From the NCBI RefSeq assembly GCF_000335475.2, contig NZ_ANAH02000008.1, positions 62,001 to 126,000 on the forward strand: a stretch of 64,000 nucleotides of DNA, read 5' to 3'. The notes below the pieces were generated by a model. It had not been told where the DNA came from. It was given only the letters and a program-made list of their open reading frames with translations, and made no database searches. Position numbers and translations under genes: made by a program. The DNA comes from Cystobacter fuscus DSM 2262 (lineage in GTDB: Bacteria; Myxococcota; Myxococcia; Myxococcales; Myxococcaceae). Numbering within the stretch: the stretch's first letter is position 1; every line of letters starts with the position of its first letter. This document shows positions 1 to 8,394 of this stretch, in pieces.

Positions 1-237
1 AAGCGGAGCGGCTCGGGACTCGACGACATCCACGCCTGCGCGGAGCGGCTCGTGCGGCGCGGCGTGGCCGAGGGCGTGCTCAAGCCCGAGTTCGCGGCGC
101 TCTACCCGGCGCTGCTGCTCGGCATGCTCCGCTCCGCCCTCGTCCATGACCGGTACGCGGCTTCGCCCGGTCCGCTCATCGCGCTGTTGGAACCCTTTCG
201 CGACTTCTTCCTGAAGGGGGCGGGGAAGAAGCGCTGA
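1..237 (+). CDS. TetR-family regulator, C-terminal end (partial)
   Basis: The open frame enters from the left edge and stops at 235-237, giving 78 visible residues. They are largely helical and read like the ligand-binding C-terminal end of a TetR/AcrR repressor, with a final PFRDFFLKG stretch. The DNA-binding N-terminus lies outside the window, so the family is inferred only from the tail style and from its position 50 bases before a cytochrome P450, a common regulator-target pairing. It could be another small all-alpha regulator. Confidence 0.5.
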   Translation, partial: KRSGSGLDDIHACAERLVRRGVAEGVLKPEFAALYPALLLGMLRSALVHDRYAASPGPLIALLEPFRDFFLKGAGKKR

Positions 238-287
238 GTCCCACCCCGTGGTCGCCCCCCTATCCACCAAGAAAGCCCCCAACCCCC

Positions 288-1529
288 ATGCAAGCCAGTG
301 ACTACAACCCCCTGTTGTCCACGGTGCAGGCCGATCCCTACCCGTATTACACGGCGCTCCGGGAGCACTCCCCCGTCTATTTCAACGAGCAGCTCGGCTG
401 GTACATCGTCAGCCGCTACGAGGACGTCGTCGCCATCACCAAGAACCCGGCGGTCTTCTCCTCCGCGCGAGCCATCGTGCAACCGGAGCGGCTCGACGAG
501 GCGGAGAAGGTAGCCCCCATCTCCGTGCGCAGCTTCCGCCGGGGCGTCCTCATCGGCGAGGATCCGCCCACCCACACGAAGACCCGGAACCTGGTGACCC
601 GGGCCTTCACCCCCAAGCGCATCGCCGAGATGGAGCCGCGCATCCGGCAGATCGCCCGCGAGCTCATCTCCCAGCTCCCTCGCTCGGGCGAGTTCGATCT
701 CATCAAGGACGTGGCCGAGCCGCTGCCCATGATCGTCATCGCGGAGATGTTGGGCGTGGAGCCGGAGCGTCGGCACGATTTCAAGCGCTGGTCCGATGAT
801 GCCATCGCCATCTCCTTCGCGCTCGTCAAGGGCGCGGAGCTGACTGGCCTCGAGCACAGCTCCCGCGAAATGGCCGACTACATGGCGCGGGCCCTGGAAG
901 CGCGCCGCCAGCAGCCCCAGGAGGATCTCATCCAGGCGCTGCTGGACAACGGCGTGCGCGAGGGCCTGATCTCCGTGGAGGACGCGTCCGCCTTCTGCCG
1001 GCTGCTGCTCGTGGCGGGCAATGAGACCACCACCAACCTGCTCGGCAACGGCATGCGCGCGCTGCTGAGCCATCCCGATCAGCTGGAGCGGCTCACGCGC
1101 GAGCCCGAGCTGATCCCCAACGCGGTGGAGGAGATGCTTCGCTTCGACTCGGCCGCGCAGGCGCTCTTCCGCAAGACGACGCAGGAGGTGGAGGTGTCCG
1201 GCACGCGCATCCCCGCGGGGGCGAGCGTCCTGTTGCTCTTCGGCTCCGCCAATCGCGACCCGCGCAAGTTCCAGGATCCGGATCGCTTCGACGTGACACG
1301 CAACGTCGCGGGACAGGTCGCCTTCGGCCATGGCATCCACTTCTGCCTCGGGGCGCCCCTGGCGCGGCTGGAGGCCAAGGTGACGCTGGAGGAATTGCTC
1401 ACGCCGGACCGCAAGCTCTCCCTGGTCCCCGGCCAGCGCCTGGAGAACGTGTCGCACTTCACCCTCCGGGGCCTCAAGTCCCTGCGGCTTCGCACGGAGC
1501 CCGCGCGGAGCACTCACGCGAGCGCTTGA
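288..1529 (+). CDS. Cytochrome P450, bacterial soluble class I type
   Basis: Haem monooxygenase of 413 residues, the usual size of soluble bacterial P450s; it would take electrons from a separate ferredoxin and reductase, none of which is encoded nearby. Visible motifs are the I-helix AGNETTT at 243-249 (oxygen activation), the K-helix ExxR at 282-285 (EMLR), and the haem loop FGHGIHFCLG with the thiolate Cys at 353. No signal or membrane segment is seen. The ATG at 288 has only a weak upstream purine tract, but the N-terminus (NPLLSTVQADPYPYYTALRE) begins as in related CYP proteins. The substrate cannot be predicted. A TetR-like gene ends 50 bases upstream and may control it. Confidence 0.93.
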   Translation: MQASDYNPLLSTVQADPYPYYTALREHSPVYFNEQLGWYIVSRYEDVVAITKNPAVFSSARAIVQPERLDEAEKVAPISVRSFRRGVLIGEDPPTHTKTRNLVTRAFTPKRIAEMEPRIRQIARELISQLPRSGEFDLIKDVAEPLPMIVIAEMLGVEPERRHDFKRWSDDAIAISFALVKGAELTGLEHSSREMADYMARALEARRQQPQEDLIQALLDNGVREGLISVEDASAFCRLLLVAGNETTTNLLGNGMRALLSHPDQLERLTREPELIPNAVEEMLRFDSAAQALFRKTTQEVEVSGTRIPAGASVLLLFGSANRDPRKFQDPDRFDVTRNVAGQVAFGHGIHFCLGAPLARLEAKVTLEELLTPDRKLSLVPGQRLENVSHFTLRGLKSLRLRTEPARSTHASA

Positions 1530-1542
1530 GCGGGAGGTGAAC

Positions 1543-1560
1543 GTTCCGGGGGGGCGGAAC
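1543..1560. terminator. Short hairpin between convergent genes
   Basis: GTTCCG, a G6 loop, then CGGAAC lies between the P450 stop and the stop of the opposing glycosyltransferase. There is no T tract, so it is only a weak terminator candidate. Confidence 0.22.
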
Positions 1561-1574
1561 CGTCCTCGCGCACG

Positions 1575-2543
1575 TCAGAGCACCTGGTTGCGCCAGGTGT
1601 TCCGGTAGGTCTTGACGATCCCTAGCGAGGGAACGAACAGCGAGTGCTCATCCGGGTTCTGCTTGTCGCTCTGGGCGAGTGGCAGGGTAGGCCATGCGTA
1701 GTTCGCGAGCTGCTCTCCATCCAGGTTGGAGCAGTTCACGAGCAGCCCGTCGTACACGGAGCGGATGATCAGATTGCCAATGAGCTTGTTGCGCAGTTCC
1801 CGTCCCTCCCGATCCTGGAGGAGGTCCACGCCATGGACCTCCTCATCACCAATCTTGCTGAAGACGTTCGCGGGCGTTCGGGTCTGGTTCAGGCCCATCC
1901 GATTGGCCCGGCTGACGTAACTCAGGAGCATCGTCTTGAAGGCCGCGTGCCCGGGTGGGCTGTACAGCGCCCAGACGTCGATCAAGGGAACGTCGATGGG
2001 CTTGGGAGAACCTTTCCCCGAATCATCCTCCCCGAAGAGGATGGCCTGGGTGGTCTGCAACAGGGGCGCGTGAGGAATGGTGTCTTCCAGGAGGACCACG
2101 CGCGGCTCCCCCCCGAGCTGCTCGATGCCCTTGTTGAGGTTCTGCTGGCCCATGTACTTCATGCGCTCCGCCATGGCCGACAGGCGAGTCGTCGTGTCCA
2201 GGTAGATGCCGCCTTGGGTATACAAAACCAACAGGCTCAGCAGATCCTTGACGGCCGAGAACGCCTTGTGCCGGTTCAGCTCATGAAGCACCCAGGTGGC
2301 GTCCTGGAAGTCCTTCTGGGCCAGCAGGCCTCTCTGGTTCTGCGCCAGCTGGAGGAAGGACTTGTTGATGCCAATGATCTCGATGCGCGTATCCAGGACC
2401 TGCCGGAAGGCTTGTCTGTCCTCGGCGCGGCACCAGAACTTGAGCTTGTGGAAGAGACCGCTGTACCGGGCAATGGCGTTGGGAGTGGCGTAGCACTCCG
2501 GACCACGAACGGGTCCCCACCAGATGAAGTGAATGTTCGCCAT
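1575..2543 (-). CDS. Glycosyltransferase-like protein with degenerate DXD motif (GT32/TcdA-TcdB type)
   Basis: The protein has 322 residues. The N-terminus IHFIWWGP and the central stretch LLSLLVLYTQGGIYLDTTT (about 101-119) resemble the sugar-nucleotide pocket of DXD glycosyltransferases related to GT32 and large clostridial toxins, where an 'FIW..G' start and 'GGIYLDVD' core are typical. The second Asp of DXD is replaced: the sequence reads D116-T-T. No signal peptide is seen, so it acts in the cytosol or is exported by an unknown route. The gene looks clearly less GC-rich than its neighbours, suggesting horizontal acquisition. It lies 79 bases downstream of an unrecognised 427-residue protein on the same strand and may be cotranscribed with it. 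Confidence 0.6.
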   Translation of the reverse strand: MANIHFIWWGPVRGPECYATPNAIARYSGLFHKLKFWCRAEDRQAFRQVLDTRIEIIGINKSFLQLAQNQRGLLAQKDFQDATWVLHELNRHKAFSAVKDLLSLLVLYTQGGIYLDTTTRLSAMAERMKYMGQQNLNKGIEQLGGEPRVVLLEDTIPHAPLLQTTQAILFGEDDSGKGSPKPIDVPLIDVWALYSPPGHAAFKTMLLSYVSRANRMGLNQTRTPANVFSKIGDEEVHGVDLLQDREGRELRNKLIGNLIIRSVYDGLLVNCSNLDGEQLANYAWPTLPLAQSDKQNPDEHSLFVPSLGIVKTYRNTWRNQVL

Positions 2544-2622
2544 GGGCGGTGCTCCTCGAGGAGCACCCAGCTTACGAGGGGGCGCCCAGCCATGACAATG
2601 CGCCCCCCCTCAGCGTGCGAGC

Positions 2623-3906
2623 CTAGCTCAGGATGATGCGGGGCCCCTGCAGGGCGTTGCGCACCGCGGCCAGGTCACGCTCGGACATGGCATCGCCCTC
2701 GGTCATCTGGCGCAGGCACACGTCGCCCTTGCCCTCGAGCACCAGCTTCTTGAGGTCGCCCAGCAGCACCGAGGCCGCCTTGAGCATCTCCTCGTTCTGG
2801 GGGTTGGGGGGAGCGCCCTTGCCGGCCTTCTCCTCCATGTACTTGGTGAAGCGGCGCACCGTGTCCACCATCTGGTTCGGATCGAACTTGGCCAGCACCG
2901 GCTTGAGCCGCTCCATGTTCAGCTTGAGCAGGTGCAAGGGCGCCCGCGAGCGCTCGAAGCTCGCGTGCAGCGGGCTCACCTCGGTGCGATCGAACGCGCC
3001 GAGCAGCCCCTCGTCCGGCGCCTGCACCGAGTGCGGCACCACGTCCACGAACAGCTCCATGGGCGCCACGCCCTGGGTGAACGCCTGGATCTCCTCCTCG
3101 TCCACCGGCGGGAAGTCCTGCGGCGCGCCGATGAAGAGCATGGGCAGGATGAGGTGGCCCCAGAACTCGTTCTGCGCCGCACCCGTGCTCGCCTGCGTGC
3201 CGAACAGGTGCGCCATCAGCTCCACGATGCGCGGCGCCACTTCCACCTGCTCCGCCAGCTTCTTGCCCGGCTGCATCTGCTGCAGCGCATTGAGCACCTG
3301 GCCCTCGAACTGCTGGCGCACTTCCTTCGGAATCTGCGCCCGGCCCAGCGCGTCACGGATCTCCCGCGCCAGCGCGTCCGGCGTGGAGTCGAGCGCCTTG
3401 ACCGTCTTGGCCGGATCCATCACCAGGAACTGCATGAAGCCCGGATCGATGAGCCGCTGGTAGTCCGCCGGGCCCAGCTTCTGCCCGCCACCCGCGCCGC
3501 CAAAGCGCGCCTTGCCCAGCATGCCGCGGATGCTCCCGGACAGCTCCTCCAGGCGCGACAGCTTGCCGGCGATGAGCGAGTTCATCACCTCACCAAACGG
3601 CGACAGCACGATGAGCGCGTCGGGGAAGCCCAGCGATGCCCCCTCGGGGGACTCGCGGTTGAGGAACCAGAACGCCCCATGGTCGCCCGCCAGACGCTCG
3701 GCCAGCGCTCCGCCGATGCCCAGCGCGAGCACCTGGTGGTTCTGGTTGTTCGGATCGAAGGCGCCGCCGAGCAGGTTCGGCAGGGCGGATTCCACCTCCT
3801 GCCAGGGCGTCTTCAGGAGATCCACGGGCTTGCCCGCGAGCTGCTCGAGGGCAGCGGCGACCTGGGCCTGGGCGGATTGGACATGCGGAGGGGCGGGATG
3901 AGCCAT
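2623..3906 (-). CDS. Conserved hypothetical protein, 427 aa
   Basis: I do not recognise this family. The start is set at the ATG at 3906 (protein begins MAHPAPPHVQ); the upstream continuation of the frame is antisense to the next gene. The protein is soluble-looking, Ala/Leu/Gln-rich and helical, with a short Gly-rich linker near the middle and no signal peptide or membrane segment. Several phrases look like an alpha/beta core (VLALGIGGALAERLAGDHG, FPDALIVLSPFGEVMNS). The C-terminal third is predicted helical and charged. It starts about 108 bases from a divergently transcribed lipoprotein and is followed by the glycosyltransferase-like gene. No catalytic motif stands out. Confidence 0.75.
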   Translation of the reverse strand: MAHPAPPHVQSAQAQVAAALEQLAGKPVDLLKTPWQEVESALPNLLGGAFDPNNQNHQVLALGIGGALAERLAGDHGAFWFLNRESPEGASLGFPDALIVLSPFGEVMNSLIAGKLSRLEELSGSIRGMLGKARFGGAGGGQKLGPADYQRLIDPGFMQFLVMDPAKTVKALDSTPDALAREIRDALGRAQIPKEVRQQFEGQVLNALQQMQPGKKLAEQVEVAPRIVELMAHLFGTQASTGAAQNEFWGHLILPMLFIGAPQDFPPVDEEEIQAFTQGVAPMELFVDVVPHSVQAPDEGLLGAFDRTEVSPLHASFERSRAPLHLLKLNMERLKPVLAKFDPNQMVDTVRRFTKYMEEKAGKGAPPNPQNEEMLKAASVLLGDLKKLVLEGKGDVCLRQMTEGDAMSERDLAAVRNALQGPRIILS

Positions 3907-4014
3907 GAAGGATTCCTCTTCCGGGACAGTCGACCGTAACGAAACGAACGCCCCCTTACCGCGAAATCCAAGTTCATCGCCATCAATTGCGCACCCCCTT
4001 AGGATGGGGTGTTG

Positions 4015-6942
4015 ATGCCGCGCCGCTTCCTCCCCTTCCTGGTGTTCCTGCTCTCCCTCTCGGGGTGCGCCTTCGTCACACCCCGCTTCGAGCAGAACGT
4101 CCAGACGGACTTCGTCCGGGCGGACATGCGCAAGCTGACCACGCGCACGCTCGAGCTGTACTACCCCGCCCGGCTGCGCCCCAGTGCCTTGCGCATCGCG
4201 GCGCGGGTGGAGGACTGCGTCGAGCGGCTGCGCCTGCTGCCCCGGCCCGCCCGCTCCCGCTCCCGGGTGCTCGTCTACCTGACGGGTGAGGACTTCAACA
4301 ACGCGTACGTCGCCCCGGACTACTCCAGCATCCCCCAGCAGATGGTGTTGCCGGCGCACATGTCGCTGGAGCTCTTCAACCTCCTGGGCTTCGGCCCCGC
4401 GGAGCTGGGCTCGGTGGGCTGTCACGAGGCCGTGCACTACGTGCAGATGGAGCAGACGGGCGGCCTGTGGGGCGCGGTCAACACCGTGACGGGCGGCCTG
4501 TTCCAGCCCAACACCCTCACCGAGTCCTGGTTCCTCGAGGGGCTGGCCGTCCACTACGAGGGACGGATGGGCACGCACCAGGGCCGGCCGCACAGCCCGG
4601 TGTGGCGGGGCTTCTTCGAGGCCACCGCCCAGGAGCTCGGCCGGGACTTCCACGCGGGCTACCTCTCCCCCGAGCACCGGCGGATGGATCCCTTCGGGGG
4701 CAACTACCTCGTGGGCAGCCACTTCGTGGAGTGGCTCGCGCGCACCTACGGGGAGGAGCGGCTGTGGCGGCTGGTGGAGGCGCAGGGCACCACCCTCCTG
4801 CCTCCCGTGGCGGTGACGCTGCGCTTCAAGGCCGTGTACGGCGCCACCCTCGGCACGCTCTTCGACGCCTTCACCGAGAGCCTCGTCCGGGAGCTCCCCC
4901 GGCGCGAGCGCCCCCCCACGCAGCGGGTGCTCGCCCCCGAGGTGGGCTACTTCGCCCGGCTCGCGGCCTCGCCCACCGACGGCGCCCTGGCCACCGTGGA
5001 CGTGGGCCGTGACGCGGTGCCCCACCTCACCGTGCGCGAGCGCGATGGCTCGACGCGCTTCCGCCGCTCGCTCACCCAGTTCCTCCCCGGGCGCCGGTGG
5101 ATCTCCACCCACCCGCTCAACATGAGCGGCCTGTCCTTCACCGCCGATGGCCAGTCGCTCTTCCTCGTGGCCGCGGACGTCGACGCCCTGGGCAGCTACC
5201 TGTCGCGCGTGTGGCGGGTGGACGCGCGCACCGGCGAGGTGGTGCGCACGTGGGAGGGTCTCGAGGGCATGGGCGGCGGCGTCACGCCGGATGGTCAGGC
5301 GTATGTCTTCGTCCAGGTCCAGGACGATACCGCCAACCTCGTCCGGCTGGAGCTGGCCACCGGCGCACGCACGCCCCTCACCCACTTCGAGGGCCAGGTG
5401 TCGCTCGGGCCTCCGGCCGTGTCCGCCGACGGACGCGTCGTCTTCCCCCGCCTCACCCCGCGGGGATGGAACCTCGCGCTGCGCGAGGCCGATGGCACCG
5501 TGCGCGCGCTCACCGACGACGCGCACTTCAACTACTCGCCCCGCTGGGTGGACGCGGGCCGGCTCGTCTTCCTGCGCGAGCACGCGGGCCGCTGGCAGGC
5601 GCACGTGCTCGACCTCGCGGGCGGCGAGCCGCTGCGCGTCACCGATGCGCCCCACCTCGTCATGGACGTGGCGCCGCTCGGCAACTCGGAGCTGGTCTTC
5701 CTCAACCGCCACGGCTTCGACTTCTCGCTGGATGCCGCGCCCCTCGTCGTGCCCGCCCCGCCCGAGTCCCTCGCCCTGGTGCCCGCGCCCGCCCTGGTGC
5801 CCACCTCCGAGGCCGCGCCCGCATCCACGCCTGCCTTGGCGCACCAGCTCGACATCCTCTCCGACGAGCCCTACTCCCCCCTGGATCATTTCTTCCTGCC
5901 GGAGTTGCGCGCGCCCTATGTCTACGCGCTGCCCGACGCGAGCGCGCCCGGCCGGTTCATCGGCTACGGGGGTCTGTTGCTCGCGGGGCAGGACCGGCTG
6001 GGCTTCCACCAGTACGCGCTCGGGGTGGAGGCCGACACCCGGCTGAGGGATCCCAGCCTCACGTTCGACTACGGCAACGCCCTGCCCGCCCCCTGGTACC
6101 TGCGGCTGTCCGCAGCGCGCGTCGTCCAGGAGAGCCGCAGGGATCTCCAGGCCTCGCTGTCCCTGTCGCGGACCTTCTGGACCACGCCGGTGAGCTTCAG
6201 CCTGCTCGGGCTGCGCCGCGACTGGTACGCCACCTCCAAGCGCCCGGGGGTGCGCACCTCGCTCGTCGGCCCCTCGGCCAGCGTGTCCTACTTCGCCGGG
6301 GAGAGCACCTCCTACGGCGGGACGCAGCGGGGAATCGGCCTGGCGCTGGGCGCGGGCATGTACCCCCTGGCCTTCGACGAGACCCGGCCCTTCGCGGACG
6401 TGCGCGCCGAGCTGAACGCCTACCTGCCCGGACTGCCCTTCGTGCGGCGCGACAACCTGCAACTGTCACTCGTGGGCCGCGTCCTGCCCCAGGCCCCCGA
6501 GGGGCTGCTCCAGGTGGGGGGCGTGCCCCTGGGCGCCTTCGCCCTCCAGCGGCGCCAGGGCCCCGAGGACACCCGCAGCGTGCCCCTGCGCCTGCAGCCC
6601 GGACTGAGCTTCGTGGAGAGCCTGCGCGGCTATGAGGACTTCGCGCTCAGTGCGCGTCAGATCCTCATCGCCACGGCGCGCTACCGCTACCGCATCATCT
6701 TCGACCAGGGCTGGACGTCCTTCCTCTGGCTGGCGCCGTCCTTCTTCATCAGCCAGTTGGAGGCGGAGGCCTTCGGCACCTGGGCGCGCACGGACGGACG
6801 CGCGAATCACCGGGCGGTGGGCGGCGCGCTCTTCCTGCGCACCCGCTTCGGACAGGCCTTCCCCGTGTCGCTTTTCTACCAATACGCCCGGCGCTTCGAC
6901 GATGGGCTGGGTCACCTCCATTTGGTGGGTATCGCGCTTTAG
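4015..6942 (+). CDS. Outer-membrane lipoprotein: gluzincin-type peptidase, TolB-like propeller and C-terminal barrel
   Basis: The 975-residue protein starts at ATG 4015 behind AGGATGGGG; a GTG two codons earlier is possible. A lipoprotein signal ends LSLSGC with Cys18. Residues ~120-180 carry HEAVH at 137-141 followed by ESWFLEGLAVHYE, the HExxH plus downstream Glu pattern of MA-clan (peptidase-MA-like) metalloproteases. Residues ~280-600 contain repeated D-G, S-P and W-V-D-A-G units typical of TolB/WD40-like propeller blades. A Pro/Ala linker follows, and about 350 residues of alternating aromatic strands end in HLHLVGIAL, like a surface-antigen type beta barrel. This suggests a secreted or surface peptidase held in the outer membrane. 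Substrate is unknown. Confidence 0.75.
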   Translation: MPRRFLPFLVFLLSLSGCAFVTPRFEQNVQTDFVRADMRKLTTRTLELYYPARLRPSALRIAARVEDCVERLRLLPRPARSRSRVLVYLTGEDFNNAYVAPDYSSIPQQMVLPAHMSLELFNLLGFGPAELGSVGCHEAVHYVQMEQTGGLWGAVNTVTGGLFQPNTLTESWFLEGLAVHYEGRMGTHQGRPHSPVWRGFFEATAQELGRDFHAGYLSPEHRRMDPFGGNYLVGSHFVEWLARTYGEERLWRLVEAQGTTLLPPVAVTLRFKAVYGATLGTLFDAFTESLVRELPRRERPPTQRVLAPEVGYFARLAASPTDGALATVDVGRDAVPHLTVRERDGSTRFRRSLTQFLPGRRWISTHPLNMSGLSFTADGQSLFLVAADVDALGSYLSRVWRVDARTGEVVRTWEGLEGMGGGVTPDGQAYVFVQVQDDTANLVRLELATGARTPLTHFEGQVSLGPPAVSADGRVVFPRLTPRGWNLALREADGTVRALTDDAHFNYSPRWVDAGRLVFLREHAGRWQAHVLDLAGGEPLRVTDAPHLVMDVAPLGNSELVFLNRHGFDFSLDAAPLVVPAPPESLALVPAPALVPTSEAAPASTPALAHQLDILSDEPYSPLDHFFLPELRAPYVYALPDASAPGRFIGYGGLLLAGQDRLGFHQYALGVEADTRLRDPSLTFDYGNALPAPWYLRLSAARVVQESRRDLQASLSLSRTFWTTPVSFSLLGLRRDWYATSKRPGVRTSLVGPSASVSYFAGESTSYGGTQRGIGLALGAGMYPLAFDETRPFADVRAELNAYLPGLPFVRRDNLQLSLVGRVLPQAPEGLLQVGGVPLGAFALQRRQGPEDTRSVPLRLQPGLSFVESLRGYEDFALSARQILIATARYRYRIIFDQGWTSFLWLAPSFFISQLEAEAFGTWARTDGRANHRAVGGALFLRTRFGQAFPVSLFYQYARRFDDGLGHLHLVGIAL

Positions 6943-7155
6943 GCCGGACTCCGGGACGATTCCCCTTCCAGGATGGGATACCCCATGTAATTCCTTGATG
7001 ACATGATAGGCCGGACCGCGCCTGCTCCCTTGCAATCCCAAGAAGAGAGCCGCAGCTTGCCCTACCTTCTGGATCTCCATCCGGGACGAGGACCCCCCCT
7101 CAACCCCGAGTGGGGGAATGTTCTCCAGGAGTCCTAGCCACTGGAGGTCCCGCAG

Positions 7156-8373
7156 ATGAGAACGACTCCCAATCCCGCGGCCGAGTCCGTGCTGGTGGTC
7201 GATGACGAGCCGACCCTGCGCACCCTCCTGTCCTTCGTGGTGCAGCGCGCGGGTGCCCACCCGGTGCTGGCGCCGGACGCGGCCACCGCGCGCAAGCTCG
7301 CCACGGAGCAGTCCTTCGCCTGCGCGCTCATCGACAAGAACATGCCCGGGGAGAGCGGCCTGGAGTTCCTCAAGTGGCTGCGCTCGGCCCAGCCCGGCTG
7401 CAACGCGCTCATCGTCACGGCCTACGGCAACGTGGACAGCGCCGTGGAGGCGCTGCGGCTGGGGGCCTTCGACTACCTGCTCAAGCCCTTCGAGGTGGAT
7501 GCCCTGGAGCACCGCCTCAAGCTCGCCCTGCAGCAGTACCAGATGCGCCAGGAGCGCGAGCGCATGCAGGCCATGCTGGTGCAGTCGGATCGGCTGGCCT
7601 CCCTGGGGCTCCTGGCCGCCGGCGTGGTGCACGAGGTGAACACGCCCCTGGCCTACATCCTGTCCAACCTGGACTGGCTCGACGAGGAGCTGCCCGCGCT
7701 GCGCCAGACGCTGCGCGGCCCGCCGGCCGCGGGGGGGGAGACGGGCTCGCTCGCGCAGCGCCTGGAGATGGTGGAGAGCACCCTGCGTGACATCCGCGAG
7801 GGCGCCGAGCGCGTGCGCGACATCGCCCGGGACGTGAAGGCGTTCGCGCGGGACTCGGACGACGCGAGCATGCTCGTGGACTTGCGCGAGGTGATCGACG
7901 CGGCGCTGAAGCTGGCGCTGGTGCACATCCGCTACCGGGCCCGCGTGGTGCGCGACTACCAGGAGGTGCCCCTGGTGATGGCCAACGAGCCGCGGCTGGC
8001 CCAGGTGTTCCTCAACCTCGTGGTGAACGCCGCCCAGGCCATCCCCGAGGACGGCAGCTCGCATCAGATCAGCGTGCGGCTGTGGACGGGCGCCAAGGGC
8101 GAGGCGTGCGCGGAGGTGGAGGACACCGGCACGGGCATCTCCGCGGAGAACATGGCGCGGCTCTTCGAGCCCTTCTTCACCACCAAGCCCCGGGGCGAGG
8201 GCACGGGCCTGGGCCTCTTCATCTGCAAGTCCATCATCGAGTCCTTCGACGGCACCATCACCGTGAGCAGCCGTCCGGGACAGGGCACCACGTTCCGCAT
8301 CTCGCTGCCGCCCCACGTGCGCAGCGCCAACACCACCGACGCCCTGACGCCGATGTCCATCGCGGCCTCGTGA
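7156..8373 (+). CDS. Hybrid sensor: N-terminal receiver followed by histidine kinase
   Basis: The 405-residue cytosolic protein starts at ATG 7156 with GGAGG upstream. Order: REC domain 11-125 (acidic VVDDE, phospho-acceptor Asp60 in LIDKNMPG, Thr88, Lys110 in LLKPF), a short coiled linker, HisKA with H159 in GVVHEVNTPL, and HATPase_c with N291 (N box), DTGTG (G1) at 323 and GEGTGLGLF (G2) at about 347. The receiver precedes the kinase and there is no input or membrane domain, so it is probably driven by phosphotransfer from another kinase. It faces the envelope gene run that contains a membrane sensor kinase, a plausible but unproven partner. Confidence 0.92.
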   Translation: MRTTPNPAAESVLVVDDEPTLRTLLSFVVQRAGAHPVLAPDAATARKLATEQSFACALIDKNMPGESGLEFLKWLRSAQPGCNALIVTAYGNVDSAVEALRLGAFDYLLKPFEVDALEHRLKLALQQYQMRQERERMQAMLVQSDRLASLGLLAAGVVHEVNTPLAYILSNLDWLDEELPALRQTLRGPPAAGGETGSLAQRLEMVESTLRDIREGAERVRDIARDVKAFARDSDDASMLVDLREVIDAALKLALVHIRYRARVVRDYQEVPLVMANEPRLAQVFLNLVVNAAQAIPEDGSSHQISVRLWTGAKGEACAEVEDTGTGISAENMARLFEPFFTTKPRGEGTGLGLFICKSIIESFDGTITVSSRPGQGTTFRISLPPHVRSANTTDALTPMSIAAS

Positions 8374-8394
8374 GACGCGTGCGCGCCGAGGCGC

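Noticed and set aside
2623-6462. 1279-residue minus-strand open frame reading through the lipoprotein gene
   Set aside because: The upstream two thirds is antisense to the peptidase-propeller gene and has repetitive His/Arg/Gly composition typical of GC-rich shadow frames. Only the part from ATG 3906 is called.
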